Shown piece by piece: positions 1-8,539 of a DNA stretch of 64,000 nucleotides. The notes below the pieces were generated by a model. That model was given only the letters and a program-made list of their open reading frames with translations, did no database searches and was not told where the DNA came from. The position numbers were made by a program, and so were the translations under genes. Within the stretch, counting starts at the first letter, position 1; the number at the start of each line of letters is the position of its first letter. The stretch covers positions 1,116,001 through 1,180,000 of the forward strand of contig JACKJS010000001.1 of NCBI GenBank assembly GCA_020637815.1, written 5' to 3'. Source of the DNA: Hyphomicrobiaceae bacterium. Its GTDB lineage: Bacteria > Pseudomonadota > Alphaproteobacteria > Rhizobiales > Methyloligellaceae.

Positions 1-2
1 TC

Positions 3-338
3 TTTTTTCATACACCCAGCGACGTACGAAGCGGCGCGGTTGCCGCGGGCACGCAAACCCGGCTTGGTGGGCTAGTGGAGAAAGACAGCCTGAAACGCCA
101 GGCCGATGGGATGGATGTTGCCTTCCGCATTACCGATGGTGCAAACGCGATCGACGTCCACTATCGGGGAATCTTGCCGGACCTGTTCCGTGAGGAGCAG
201 GGTGTTGTTGCGGAAGGCGTCATCGTGGATGGCGCGCTCGAGGCTTCGACCATACTCGCCAAGCATGACGAAAATTACATGCCGCGCGAAGTTGCCGATG
301 CCTTGAAGACGTATGAAACGCCCGAGACCGCGAAATGA
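3..338 (+). CDS. ccmE: Cytochrome c maturation heme chaperone CcmE, 5'-truncated by the window edge
   Basis: CcmE receives heme on the periplasmic face of the membrane and passes it to CcmF/CcmH for attachment to apocytochromes c. The open frame enters from the left edge without a start; the visible 111 residues cover the C-terminal part of the OB-fold domain. Reading from base 3 gives RLGGLVEKDSLKR, then ITDGANA, GILPDLFREEQGVVAEG and LAKHDENYMP, all typical of CcmE. The His of HDENY is the covalent heme-binding residue, with the conserved Tyr four residues later. The GTG at base 75 is internal, not the start. In rhizobia ccmE is normally followed by ccmF; here the next gene is the convergent haoB, 28 nt away, so this is either the last gene of its operon or a separate copy. 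Its position beside an octaheme enzyme gene makes a functional link plausible. Confidence 0.92.
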   Translation, partial: FFHTPSDVRSGAVAAGTQTRLGGLVEKDSLKRQADGMDVAFRITDGANAIDVHYRGILPDLFREEQGVVAEGVIVDGALEASTILAKHDENYMPREVADALKTYETPETAK

Positions 339-366
339 CGGCTTGCCGTCGGCAATCGCAATTGGC

Positions 367-1386
367 TTAAGCCCCACTGCTTGTCTTGAGTTTGTAGATC
401 CAGAATCCCCGATGCTGATAGACGAGATCCAGCTGGTCGAGACGCATGGGGTTCGATGTGGAGAAGGGTAGGATTTTGGTTATCAGCATATCGGCACCGT
501 TCTTGCTCTTTAGGTAGTGCAGCCGCACCGCGTTGCCGACGAGTTCAACAGCATATGGACCGTCGATTTTCTGTTCCCGAATCCATTCCAGCGCCGCCTT
601 TCTGACCCCGTGGGATTGGGCGGAACCGGGAAAGTCCTTATACGCAATTTCGATTTGATCGGGTCGGGTCGCCGCCATCTTCCAGATATCGGAGAGATGG
701 ACTGCGACATAGACGTCTGTGCCCGGCGCCAATGTCCGAAGTGCCTCGCTTCCCTTCGTCTCGTCCAGCGATAGCGCGTCAATGAAGTGCGTGAATTTCG
801 TTTCGTCGGATTGCGGAACGCCCTCGCCCCAGAAGGCACGTTCTGAAGCAGCGACGCGATCGGCGACCTCACTCCAGGCATTCGGCACAATGAGTCCGCG
901 TACCTCGGGGTCGTCGAGTGGCGCCTGGCGCCCGGCTAAGAAGCGGATCTTCCGGGACAAATCCCACCACGACAACACCACGGCATCGGCGGGAAGGTGC
1001 TTACGAATTGCAGCGAGGACCTGACCAACCTCATTTTCGGAGAGGTCTGCGAAAAACACAGGCTCGGTGACATTGTTTTGCCAGTCGAGTGGCACGGCCC
1101 GGCCGTCGGCGCCGGTCACGACGTTCGCCGTCGCGAGGACACCGCGAACACCCGGGGTCCGCAACTCCATTTTCCTGACGGCTGGCGTACCCGGTCCGGC
1201 ATCCTGCAACGCGACCGCCTTGTAGGCGTCGGGCTGCGCCTCCACAAATGTCTTCTCGTACGGCAATTCCGCCGGCTGCAATGCCGAGTTGACGGCTAGA
1301 CCGATGAGAAGCGCGCCGAAAGCCATCAAGACGATCGGCCACCAAGATCCGGATACGCGTTTCGTGCGCTTGACTGCGTCGGACAT
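367..1386 (-). CDS. haoB: Hydroxylamine oxidation protein HaoB
   Basis: The 339-residue protein has a short basic cytoplasmic tail, one transmembrane helix at about residues 14-32 (WWPIVLMAFGALLIGLAV) and a long periplasmic domain without CXXCH motifs. Size, topology and position downstream of haoA match HaoB, a conserved partner of hydroxylamine dehydrogenase whose biochemical role is not established. It is the third gene of the minus-strand unit haoA-hemA-haoB, 211 nt behind hemA. The ATG at 1386 has a GGGAG ribosome site 5 nt upstream. The identification rests on recalled family features plus context, since no active-site motif defines HaoB. Confidence 0.82.
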   Translation of the reverse strand: MSDAVKRTKRVSGSWWPIVLMAFGALLIGLAVNSALQPAELPYEKTFVEAQPDAYKAVALQDAGPGTPAVRKMELRTPGVRGVLATANVVTGADGRAVPLDWQNNVTEPVFFADLSENEVGQVLAAIRKHLPADAVVLSWWDLSRKIRFLAGRQAPLDDPEVRGLIVPNAWSEVADRVAASERAFWGEGVPQSDETKFTHFIDALSLDETKGSEALRTLAPGTDVYVAVHLSDIWKMAATRPDQIEIAYKDFPGSAQSHGVRKAALEWIREQKIDGPYAVELVGNAVRLHYLKSKNGADMLITKILPFSTSNPMRLDQLDLVYQHRGFWIYKLKTSSGA

Positions 1387-1597
1387 CGAACTCCCAGAGT
1401 TGTATCGAGCTGTCGTGACCCGGTCTCGACACCGGCAAGAAACTTCAAGTCAGGCTGTCAACCGCCCCTATAGCGGCCGGAACGGGCACGTCGTCCGTCT
1501 GCGGTCGATAGCGATCCGCGTCCATGAATATGCATCGCTTCATCTCATTTCCAGCGACGGCAAGGGCAGAAGGCAAAGCCACGCAATGACATTGGCA

Positions 1598-2830
1598 TTA
1601 CTCCGCGGCGAGTCTCACATATTGTCCGCCTGCGACGGGGCATGCGGACCACAGTTCGCGGAGGGCGCGAACGAGATAGGCCATCTGCTCGTCGGAGTGG
1701 ACGGGCGAGGGTGTGAGCCGCATGCGCTCGGTGCCGCGGGGCACGGTCGGATAGTTGATCGGCTGCACGTAGATCCCGTAATGGGTGAGAAGGGTATCGG
1801 TCACCGCCTTGCAGTGCACCGGGTCGCCGACCATGACCGGCACGATGTGGCTCGGATTGTCCATCACCGGCAGGTTCACGTCCGCCAGCATGGTCTTCAG
1901 CGTCTGCACACGCTCGCGGTGACGCGCGCGTTCCAGGCCGCTGGATTTGAGGTGACGGATCGAGGCCAAGGCCCCGGCCGCGATGGCTGGCGCCAAGGAC
2001 GTCGTGAAGATGAAGCCCGGCGCATAGGAGCGGATCGCGTCGCAGCAGGCCTTGCTCGCGGCGATATAGCCGCCCATCACGCCGAAGCCCTTCGCCAGCG
2101 TGCCGTTGATGACGTCGACGCGGTTCATCACCCCTTCCAGTTCGGCGATGCCGCCGCCGCGCGGCCCGTACAGGCCCACCGCATGAACCTCGTCCAGATA
2201 GGTCAGGGCGTTGTATCTGTCGGCCAAGTCGCAAATCGCGCCGATCGGCGAGATGTGACCGTCCATGGAATAGACGCTCTCGAATGCGATGAGCTTGGGC
2301 GTTTCCGCGGGAACCGCCTTCAGCAAGCTCTCGAGATGATCGAGGTCGTTGTGCCGGAAGATGTGCTTCGGCCCGCCGCCGTGCCGGATCCCCTCGATCA
2401 TCGAGGCGTGGTTCTTCTCGTCCGAGAAGATCTGAAGGCCGGGGATGAGCCGCGTCAGCGTCGAAAGCGTCGCGTCGTTGGCGATATAGGCCGACGTGAA
2501 CAGAAGAGCGGCCTCCTTGCCGTGCAGATCGGCAAGCTCGTGCTCCAGCTCCACATGATAATGCGTCGTCCCGGAGATATTGCGGGTCCCGCCCGAGCCG
2601 GCCCCAACCTCGTCGATCGCCTCATGCATCGCAGCGCGCACCTTCGCGTGCTGGCTCATGCCCAGATAGTCGTTGGAACACCACACCGTGACGTCGCGCC
2701 GGCCCTCATCGGTGAAGTGATCCGCAACCGGATACGACCCGCAGCGCCGCTTCAAATCGGCAAACACACGGTACCGCCCCTCTTGATGCAGCGAGGCCAA
2801 ATGCTGGCGAAAGCGAGTCTCGTAATCCAT
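1598..2830 (-). CDS. hemA: 5-aminolevulinate synthase inside the hao operon
   Basis: This PLP enzyme condenses glycine with succinyl-CoA to 5-aminolevulinate, the first step of heme synthesis by the alphaproteobacterial C4 route. The 410 residues are full length. Visible motifs are CSNDYLGM (51-58), [15 protein letters not shown] (79-91), YLDEVHAVG (211-219, with the cofactor-binding Asp and His) and [10 protein letters not shown], where Lys247 is the expected Schiff-base lysine. The start is ATG with AAGG about 7 nt upstream. It sits 49 nt behind haoA and ahead of haoB in the same direction, so it should be co-transcribed with them. The natural reading is extra heme precursor supply for an enzyme that needs 24 c-type hemes per trimer. 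Whether it is the only ALAS of the genome cannot be told from this window. Confidence 0.96.
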   Translation of the reverse strand: MDYETRFRQHLASLHQEGRYRVFADLKRRCGSYPVADHFTDEGRRDVTVWCSNDYLGMSQHAKVRAAMHEAIDEVGAGSGGTRNISGTTHYHVELEHELADLHGKEAALLFTSAYIANDATLSTLTRLIPGLQIFSDEKNHASMIEGIRHGGGPKHIFRHNDLDHLESLLKAVPAETPKLIAFESVYSMDGHISPIGAICDLADRYNALTYLDEVHAVGLYGPRGGGIAELEGVMNRVDVINGTLAKGFGVMGGYIAASKACCDAIRSYAPGFIFTTSLAPAIAAGALASIRHLKSSGLERARHRERVQTLKTMLADVNLPVMDNPSHIVPVMVGDPVHCKAVTDTLLTHYGIYVQPINYPTVPRGTERMRLTPSPVHSDEQMAYLVRALRELWSACPVAGGQYVRLAAE

Positions 2831-2879
2831 GCCCAGCCTTTCAATTCACGTCCGTTTGCCGGTTGATCGTCCACCTTGA

Positions 2880-4607
2880 CTAGTCGGCGCGCCTCCTATT
2901 TCGGGCATAGGCACCAAGCCCGAGGATCAGCAGCAGACCACCAATTCCACCCAGCATCGCGCGTTGGATCGGCGTGTTGAGGTTCAGCAGGTCGCCACGT
3001 TTCTCGGGTGGCCTGAGAGCATCGACCTTGGACTTGAGCTCAGCCATGTCGCGTAGCTTCGTGTCTTCGTCGTTGATGCGAACGGCGCTCTTGATGAGTT
3101 GCGACCAACCTTCGGAGTACGTGTAGCCACCGGGATTTACGTGCGCGAGCCCCTTGTAATGTTTGATCTTGTGGTGCTCCCACATCTCGGCGAACTCATA
3201 CTCCACGGCCGATGGATTGTTCCCTTTCTGCCAGAACAGATTGAAGAACTGCCCGGGGCCCGCTTCCTTCACAGGCTCGGGAGGCGTAGGCCGATTGGTT
3301 TTCTGACCAGGCAGCAAGCCGTCGTCATAGAGCTTGGTCAAGACAGCCTTGGAGTCCTCGGTGATCTTGATGCCGTCGATCGTGCCTTCGTCGATGAAGT
3401 CGAGATAGGCCCTGGCGAAGCGGCCAGAATGGCAATTCGAACATGTGCCGGCCCACGCTTCCTTGCGTTCCTCGAACCAGGGATCGGTGAGGTTCTCGGA
3501 AATATTCGTCGTTGGCTCGAAGCCCCAGCGGACTTTGCGGACTACGTTGTGCGTAAAGTCGCCTTGGTACTCGAAGTGGCAGAACTGACACGTTGGCGCA
3601 TTCATGCCTCCCTTGGTCATCGCATCGGCAAGCCGGGCATTCCAATCCCAAGTATCGCCTCGAGTCTGATAGACCGTGCCGTGCTTCGAGAGCATGTAGG
3701 CCTCGAATTCGTCGTGATCGACACCATTGTGACACATCGCGCATGCCTGCGGCTTGCGGGCCTCGACCGCCGAGAACTCATGGCGCGTATGGCAACTATT
3801 GCAGGTGTTCTGTGGCGTATGACAGAAGGTGCAGCCTTCGGCCACTTCACGCTGTTCCATGGCCGCCCAAATGGCCGTTTCGACATTGGCCTTGTACGAG
3901 AGGGCGTGAGACGGCCGCCCCGCCGGCCATTGGTCCTGCGGCCAAGTCTGCGTGTCGCGCTCCGATTCACGCTCGCCGAACTGCTGCACGTGGCATTGTC
4001 CGCACGCGGCCGCGTCGGGCATTCTGAGGTCGGTTTGGTGCAGTCCATGCTCCTTGCCGACTCCCATGTGGCAATCGATACAGCCGACTTCCTTGAGCTG
4101 CTCGCCTTCGTTCAATAGGCCCATCGAACGCAGATTGCCCTCGACCTCGGTAAGCATTTCCTTTTTGTAGGCGCGGGTATCCGTGTCCGGCAGATTGCGG
4201 ATTTCATCCAGATTGTTGTGGACGCTCTTGTTCCAGCTGTGCACCCAACCTGGCGTGATAGCCGTATGACACTGCACGCATTGCTCGCGCTGCGCATCGA
4301 CTTGGGGATTGGTCGGCGGCTCGTAAAAATCCCTGGGGTTGAGATACTTGGATATTGGGATGGGCTCCCAGAACTTCGAAAGAGACCCCGTCCCCGCACC
4401 GGCGGCGGGATCGTTGTAGCGCTTGGTCAGCGCTTCGTAGAGTTCCTTGGGCGATGCGGACTTGTCGATTCCCAATGCCTTGAATGTCTCATCTGGGATC
4501 TCACCGCGGGCGGTTTCCACAGAAAGCCCCGTAAGAAGTGTCGCGGAAAGAGCAGTGATCGCTGTCAGTATGGCAATGCTGGATAGACGTTTTGTGAAGC
4601 TCGCCAT
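2880..4607 (-). CDS. haoA: Octaheme hydroxylamine dehydrogenase (oxidoreductase)
   Basis: This periplasmic enzyme oxidises hydroxylamine (to NO or nitrite) and passes electrons to c-type cytochromes. The 575-residue protein has an N-terminal signal peptide (about 1-36) and eight CXXCH heme sites: CVQCH (110-114), CIDCH, CGQCH, CTFCH, CNSCH, CAMCH, CQFCH and CSNCH. The segment HYKGLAHVNPGGYTYSEGW (483-501) matches the region of true HAO that carries the tyrosine cross-linked to the P460 catalytic heme, which points to an oxidative HAO rather than a reductive nitrite-reductase-like octaheme protein. Which tyrosine forms the bond needs an alignment. A C-terminal membrane helix (about 551-568) ends in NRRRAD. 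The start ATG has GGGGAG 8 nt upstream. It is the first gene of haoA-hemA-haoB. No cytochrome c554 or cM552 gene is adjacent. Confidence 0.96.
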   Translation of the reverse strand: MASFTKRLSSIAILTAITALSATLLTGLSVETARGEIPDETFKALGIDKSASPKELYEALTKRYNDPAAGAGTGSLSKFWEPIPISKYLNPRDFYEPPTNPQVDAQREQCVQCHTAITPGWVHSWNKSVHNNLDEIRNLPDTDTRAYKKEMLTEVEGNLRSMGLLNEGEQLKEVGCIDCHMGVGKEHGLHQTDLRMPDAAACGQCHVQQFGERESERDTQTWPQDQWPAGRPSHALSYKANVETAIWAAMEQREVAEGCTFCHTPQNTCNSCHTRHEFSAVEARKPQACAMCHNGVDHDEFEAYMLSKHGTVYQTRGDTWDWNARLADAMTKGGMNAPTCQFCHFEYQGDFTHNVVRKVRWGFEPTTNISENLTDPWFEERKEAWAGTCSNCHSGRFARAYLDFIDEGTIDGIKITEDSKAVLTKLYDDGLLPGQKTNRPTPPEPVKEAGPGQFFNLFWQKGNNPSAVEYEFAEMWEHHKIKHYKGLAHVNPGGYTYSEGWSQLIKSAVRINDEDTKLRDMAELKSKVDALRPPEKRGDLLNLNTPIQRAMLGGIGGLLLILGLGAYARNRRRAD

Positions 4608-4914
4608 TCTTGAATCTCCCCTGCGGCCGCGAAGTCGTAGACTTACGCGAACTCCCTATGACGCCATGATCGGGAAGTTTCGCGGAGACAAAAGCACCAC
4701 CAGGAGCATTTTTTATGGAGCCAGCCTGAGCCGTCACCTGCTTCGCGCCAGCCGTGAATCAGCTAGGCTGAGAACGCCGATCGACGCTGCCCTCACTGAG
4801 CGGCGGTGTGACGACGGCGCTAGCGTCATGGGACGAGACGATGACGATCGAGGAAGCGATGCATTGGGCAGCCACGGTCCTGGCCGCCGTCTAGGCGGGA
4901 ACACACTGGAACCG
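4608..4914. other. Divergent intergenic region between haoA and hutF
   Basis: About 307 nt separate the two divergent starts, so promoters of the hao operon and of hutF should lie here. A ribosome site for haoA (GGGGAG) is visible at the left end. No convincing sigma-70 or sigma-54 promoter, operator palindrome or small gene was recognised. Confidence 0.5.
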
Positions 4915-6306
4915 ATGCCGACGACCTACAAAATCGACTACCTGCATCAACCTGACGGTTGGCTGTCCCCCGGATATCTCGAAGTTGACGATCATGGTGT
5001 GATCGCACGTGTCTCCGGCGATCCGGCCGCGACGGGAGATGTGCTGACACTGGAGGGCTTCGGAATCCCCGGATTGTCCAACCTGCATTCCCACGCCTTC
5101 CAACGCGCGCTTGTCGGCCGCACGGAGTACGTTGCCGGCGAGCGCGCCGTCGACAATCTCTGGACCTGGCGCGAGCAGATGTATCGTCTTGTCGATCGCC
5201 TGACGCCGGAAGACTGCGAAGCGATCGGTTCGTTGGTCTATCTCGAGATGCTGCAGTTCGGCTTCACGTCCGTTTGTGAGTTCCACTACGTCCACCATCG
5301 GCCAGGCGGTGGAACCTATGACAATCCCGCCGAGATGTCGGATCGCCTGATCGCGGCGGCCGATCGGACCGGGATCGGCTTGACGATGCTTCCCGTACTC
5401 TATGAACGCGGTGGCATTGGCAAGCCGCTGGAGAACACCCAAAGGCGTTTCGCCCATTCCTTGGACGAGTATCTCGCGCTCGTCGAGCGGGTGCGCGCGC
5501 ATTGCACCAGCCGCCCGACCTTACGAGTCGGCGCCGCATTACATTCATTGCGGGCGGTGGAGCCCCGCGCGGTCCTGACGGCGGCGGCGGACTTGAGAGC
5601 CAGTGACCCACACGTCCGGCTCCACATCCATGTTTCGGAAACGACCCAAGAGGTTGACGCGGTCCAGGCGGAATTGGGCGCGCGTCCAGTCCAATGGCTG
5701 CTCGACAATGCCGGATTGGACGAAAATTGGTGCCTCGTTCATGCCACTCATCTCGATGCATCGGAGCTTGCGGGAGCTGCGGCAAGCGGAGCCGTAGCCG
5801 GGCTTTGTCCCGTGACCGAGGCGACGCTGGGCGACGGTATCTTCTCCTTGGTGGACTACCACGCCGCGAAAGGACGTTGGGGCATCGGTACGGACAGCCA
5901 GAGTTCCACCTCGATTGCCGAGGAGCTCAAAATGCTCGAATGCGGCAAACGGCTCGAACTGCGCCGGCGCAACGTGATCGCCGTCCCGGAGAACGGACAA
6001 GAATCGCATACGGGTCGCGTGCTGTTCGACAGTGCTCTCGCCGGCGGCGAACAGGCCTCCGGTCAGGGCGGCGGAGCGCTGGTTCCGGGACGGCGGGCCG
6101 ATCTCGTCATCCTCGATTCCGACACCAATCCCCTCTTGGGCCACGGTCCGCGAACGGCCTTGGATGCCTGGATCCTCGGGGGGACGCAAAACCCGGTGCG
6201 TCATGTCATGGTCGCCGGCAAATGGGTCGTTTACGACCGGCAGCATCCCGAAGAGGCCGCAATTCGTGCAGCCTATTTGAGATCCATGGCTCGCCTTAAG
6301 GACTAG
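4915..6306 (+). CDS. hutF: Formimidoylglutamate deiminase (amidohydrolase family)
   Basis: HutF hydrolyses N-formimidoyl-L-glutamate to N-formyl-glutamate and ammonia in the five-step histidine degradation route. The 463-residue protein shows the amidohydrolase metal motif NLHSH (His58, His60), LHIHVSE (His237, His239), VHATH (276-280) and GIGTDSQSS with the metal Asp327. The stretches LWTWREQMYRLVDRLTPE and EFHYVHH are characteristic of HutF rather than guanine deaminase. I chose the ATG at 4915 because recognisable family sequence starts there; the frame stays open further upstream but that part does not look like protein. No other hut gene is present, so histidine use must be encoded elsewhere if the pathway is complete. 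A related deaminase on another substrate is possible. Confidence 0.88.
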   Translation: MPTTYKIDYLHQPDGWLSPGYLEVDDHGVIARVSGDPAATGDVLTLEGFGIPGLSNLHSHAFQRALVGRTEYVAGERAVDNLWTWREQMYRLVDRLTPEDCEAIGSLVYLEMLQFGFTSVCEFHYVHHRPGGGTYDNPAEMSDRLIAAADRTGIGLTMLPVLYERGGIGKPLENTQRRFAHSLDEYLALVERVRAHCTSRPTLRVGAALHSLRAVEPRAVLTAAADLRASDPHVRLHIHVSETTQEVDAVQAELGARPVQWLLDNAGLDENWCLVHATHLDASELAGAAASGAVAGLCPVTEATLGDGIFSLVDYHAAKGRWGIGTDSQSSTSIAEELKMLECGKRLELRRRNVIAVPENGQESHTGRVLFDSALAGGEQASGQGGGALVPGRRADLVILDSDTNPLLGHGPRTALDAWILGGTQNPVRHVMVAGKWVVYDRQHPEEAAIRAAYLRSMARLKD

Positions 6307-6414
6307 GCAAGTCCGGGCCAAGCAATCGCGGGATGCCGAACCTTTTGCTGGCACCCGATGCTGTGACGGCTCTAGGCGGCGACCAAGTCTCTGCCCGTTG
6401 AAATCCGCCGGGTC

Positions 6415-7272
6415 CTAAATGGAAACGGCATTGGCGAAGAGGGTTTCTCCCCACTCATAGAGCGGACGCTTGAAGTCCGACTGCGCATGGACCGCCTTTC
6501 CCTTCCGCTCTTGCCATTTCTTCCCATAAGTCTCGAACGGAAAGTGGCGGATATAGTAGTCGCATGTCTCTTCCCAATGGGCTTCCGACAGAGACTTTCC
6601 ATAGTGCTGACAGTGGAGCTCCGTCGCGATCGCGCCCGCGACTTGCGGCGTGCGTCCCCGGCCGTCGACGAAGAGAACCTCTGGCCGGTTCCGCCAAAGC
6701 ATGAGGATATCGCGCTGCTCAGGACCGAAGTAGCGCCGGAAGTGCATCAGTTCTTGCTCCGGCGTATATGGCTCTTGGTCCTCGCTCGTCATATATGCGT
6801 CGAATAGCCGGACGCGTACGGCGTTGCACGCCTCCGACCTTGGAGACTGCACCAGTTCGCGAACGTCGCCGACGACGCGTTCGTCTGGATCGAAGCAGAA
6901 CATCCATTCGTGGGGAAGCTCGGCCCGCGCCATATCGAGAAGTAGACCTCGATGGCGGGCCTCCGCGCGTTTGCGCGCATCCACATCCTGCTCCCACTCC
7001 CTGTTCGCGACGATGAGAGCAACTTTTGGGTGAGCGCGCAGAATCTCGACCGTCCGGTCGGTGCTCGCGTCGTCGTAAGCAATGATCGCATCGGCGAAGC
7101 CGGATAGATAGTCGAGCGTATCCGGCAGGATCAGCGCTTCGTTACGCATCCGCGTCATCGCGACGAGCAGATGCTGCCGCCCGAACAGCGCCTCGTTGCC
7201 TCTTATGACCTGCTCTTGCTCCCGGAGCTGCCAGTCGCGGTCCTTCGATGTCGTCATGACTCGTTCGCCCAA
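6415..7272 (-). CDS. Family 2 glycosyltransferase-like protein
   Basis: The 285-residue protein has a GT-A fold signature: MTRMRNEALILP near residue 40, IAYDDASTD (65-72, nucleotide binding) and FDPDERV (127-133) holding the DxD metal motif. There is no signal peptide or membrane helix, so it is probably cytosolic and transfers a sugar to a glycan or lipid acceptor that cannot be named. The longest form starts at TTG 7272, with GAGG about 10 nt upstream; an internal ATG at 7257 is the alternative. It is monocistronic, between hutF on the other strand and the decayed exbD region. Confidence 0.8.
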   Translation of the reverse strand: MGERVMTTSKDRDWQLREQEQVIRGNEALFGRQHLLVAMTRMRNEALILPDTLDYLSGFADAIIAYDDASTDRTVEILRAHPKVALIVANREWEQDVDARKRAEARHRGLLLDMARAELPHEWMFCFDPDERVVGDVRELVQSPRSEACNAVRVRLFDAYMTSEDQEPYTPEQELMHFRRYFGPEQRDILMLWRNRPEVLFVDGRGRTPQVAGAIATELHCQHYGKSLSEAHWEETCDYYIRHFPFETYGKKWQERKGKAVHAQSDFKRPLYEWGETLFANAVSI

Positions 7273-7644
7273 ACCAGGGTTGCCTCACTCATCGTGCAAT
7301 GGAGTTCATTATCGACGATACGCCGCGCCCCGCAAAGCGGCCGCGCCGGGTCCAGCAAAATGCCAGCCCGGTGCGCCTGTGCGAGCATTATCTCTTTTCA
7401 TGCAATTATTACCAAGAAGAGAATTCATTTCATGCATGTTTCTTCGCCCCCTATAGTCCGATCCAGCTCGGCATGGATCTCGCGGACCTCTCCCCCGCCT
7501 GCCGGCAGGACTTCTCTCGACCGTTGTTCGCTGGCTCGGACCCTTGAAGGCCTTGTTCGAGACCGACCGATTTCAAGGAGCTCCATCGTTGCCGCGCCAC
7601 ACTCTTGCCTCGATATCGATTGGCAGCCTCGTTGCTCTGTTCCT
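7273..7644. other. Gene-poor stretch ahead of the exbD remnant
   Basis: No intact gene was found. An exbB gene and the 5' part of exbD would be expected here; only unconvincing scraps are readable, consistent with decay or deletion. Confidence 0.45.
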
Positions 7645-7968
7645 CTTGACGTCGACGTTCCCGTCGATCTGCCGGTCTCGTCCGCGGAACCGAAGAAGAA
7701 GCCGGACAAGCCGCTCTATCTCACCGTCAAGGAGGATTTGACGCTGGCGCTTGGCAACGACGCGGTGCCCCGCAGCCAAATCGCCTTCGCGCTCGACGAT
7801 GCCACCGAGGCGGACCGCCTGCAGCGCGTGTTCCTGCGCGCCGACAAAACCGTGCCTTACGGCGAACTCATGGAGGTCATGAATCTTCTTCGCGCCGCGG
7901 GCTATCTGAAAGTCGCGCTGGCCGGCCTCGAGGGGACGGCGGTGGGACAAGGTCAGGCGGCACCCTGA
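7645..7968 (+). pseudogene. exbD: 5'-truncated exbD (biopolymer transport protein) remnant
   Basis: ExbD is the proton-channel partner of ExbB that energises TonB. The visible frame begins with DVDVPVDLPVSSAE and continues with DKPLYLTVKEDLTLALGND, VFLRADKTVPYGELMEVMN and LLRAAGYLKVALAGLE, all diagnostic of the ExbD periplasmic domain. The N-terminal cytoplasmic part and the single membrane helix with its essential Asp (normally IDVMLVLLIIFMV) are missing: upstream sequence in this frame is unrelated. The stop TGA overlaps the tonB ATG (ATGA), preserving the old exbD-tonB coupling. It cannot work as a proton channel without the helix. Confidence 0.75.
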
Positions 7969-8444
7969 TGATCGAGAGAGACTTCTTTGGCGAAGGTGCG
8001 CATCGCTTTCACCGGTGGCTCGAGATTGGCACCGTAATCGTCGCCATGCATGTGGGCGCCTGTGCCGCCGCGACCTTGCACTGGCCCGAACCGGATACAG
8101 ATCCGGAGATGGCCGGTGCTTTCGTCATGGAGCTTGCCGCGCTGGCGGTCGCGCCGCCTCAGCCGGAAGACCTCGCCATCGGACCGCCGGTGGAGGACTC
8201 GGTGCCGACACCCGTGCCGACGCAGGAGTCGAAGCCCGAGGAGGTGGACCTCCCGGAACTTCAAGAGTCGCCCCTGGCACCCACTCCGGAAGTCGTGCTG
8301 CCTAAGGAGAAGCCCACCGAAACGGTCGAGGAGGTCGAGGAGCCGGAGACGGTTCAAGAAGAGCAACAAGCGACGGTGCTTCAGCGCCATCTTGAGCACG
8401 ACGCCGCGCATGAACGCAGGCCTGCGCGCGTCTGCCTGGGCTGA
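7968..8444 (+). pseudogene. tonB: TonB-like protein lacking its C-terminal domain
   Basis: The 158-residue frame has one membrane helix (about 18-38), a Pro/Glu-rich linker with many PxP and VEEVEEPE-type repeats (about 60-130), and then a basic tail that does not resemble TonB. The C-terminal TonB domain, which normally has a W..L..HL..KRYP start and contacts outer-membrane receptors, is absent. A +1 shift near residue 130 reveals LSTTPRMNAG, which looks like the normal Thr/Pro linker, so a frameshift followed by 3' deletion is likely. It overlaps the exbD remnant by one base. Both genes look inactivated; another Ton system presumably exists elsewhere. Confidence 0.65.
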
Positions 8445-8539
8445 TGGAACGGCCGGGGAAACGGACTCCACGGCCGGTACAGCTGCAATGCGCCCTCGCC
8501 CGCGCCAATCGGTTGGCTTGGAAAGTCAGAATTGGGAAG

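Noticed and set aside
1387..1597. A possible extra small gene between hemA and haoB
   Set aside because: No frame of useful length with a ribosome site exists on the minus strand; the 211 nt look like ordinary spacer.
1289..2866. 525-codon plus-strand frame opposite hemA
   Set aside because: It is antisense to a complete ALAS with all motifs and has His/Arg-rich composition typical of a shadow frame.
4447..4914. 156-codon N-terminal extension of hutF
   Set aside because: The frame is open but its sequence is antisense to the haoA signal region and unlike any deiminase; the family sequence starts at the ATG at 4915.
7171..7968. 265-codon plus-strand protein starting inside the glycosyltransferase gene
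   Set aside because: Only the C-terminal 107 residues resemble ExbD; the rest is antisense to the glycosyltransferase or non-coding, so it is a truncated exbD, not a novel fusion.
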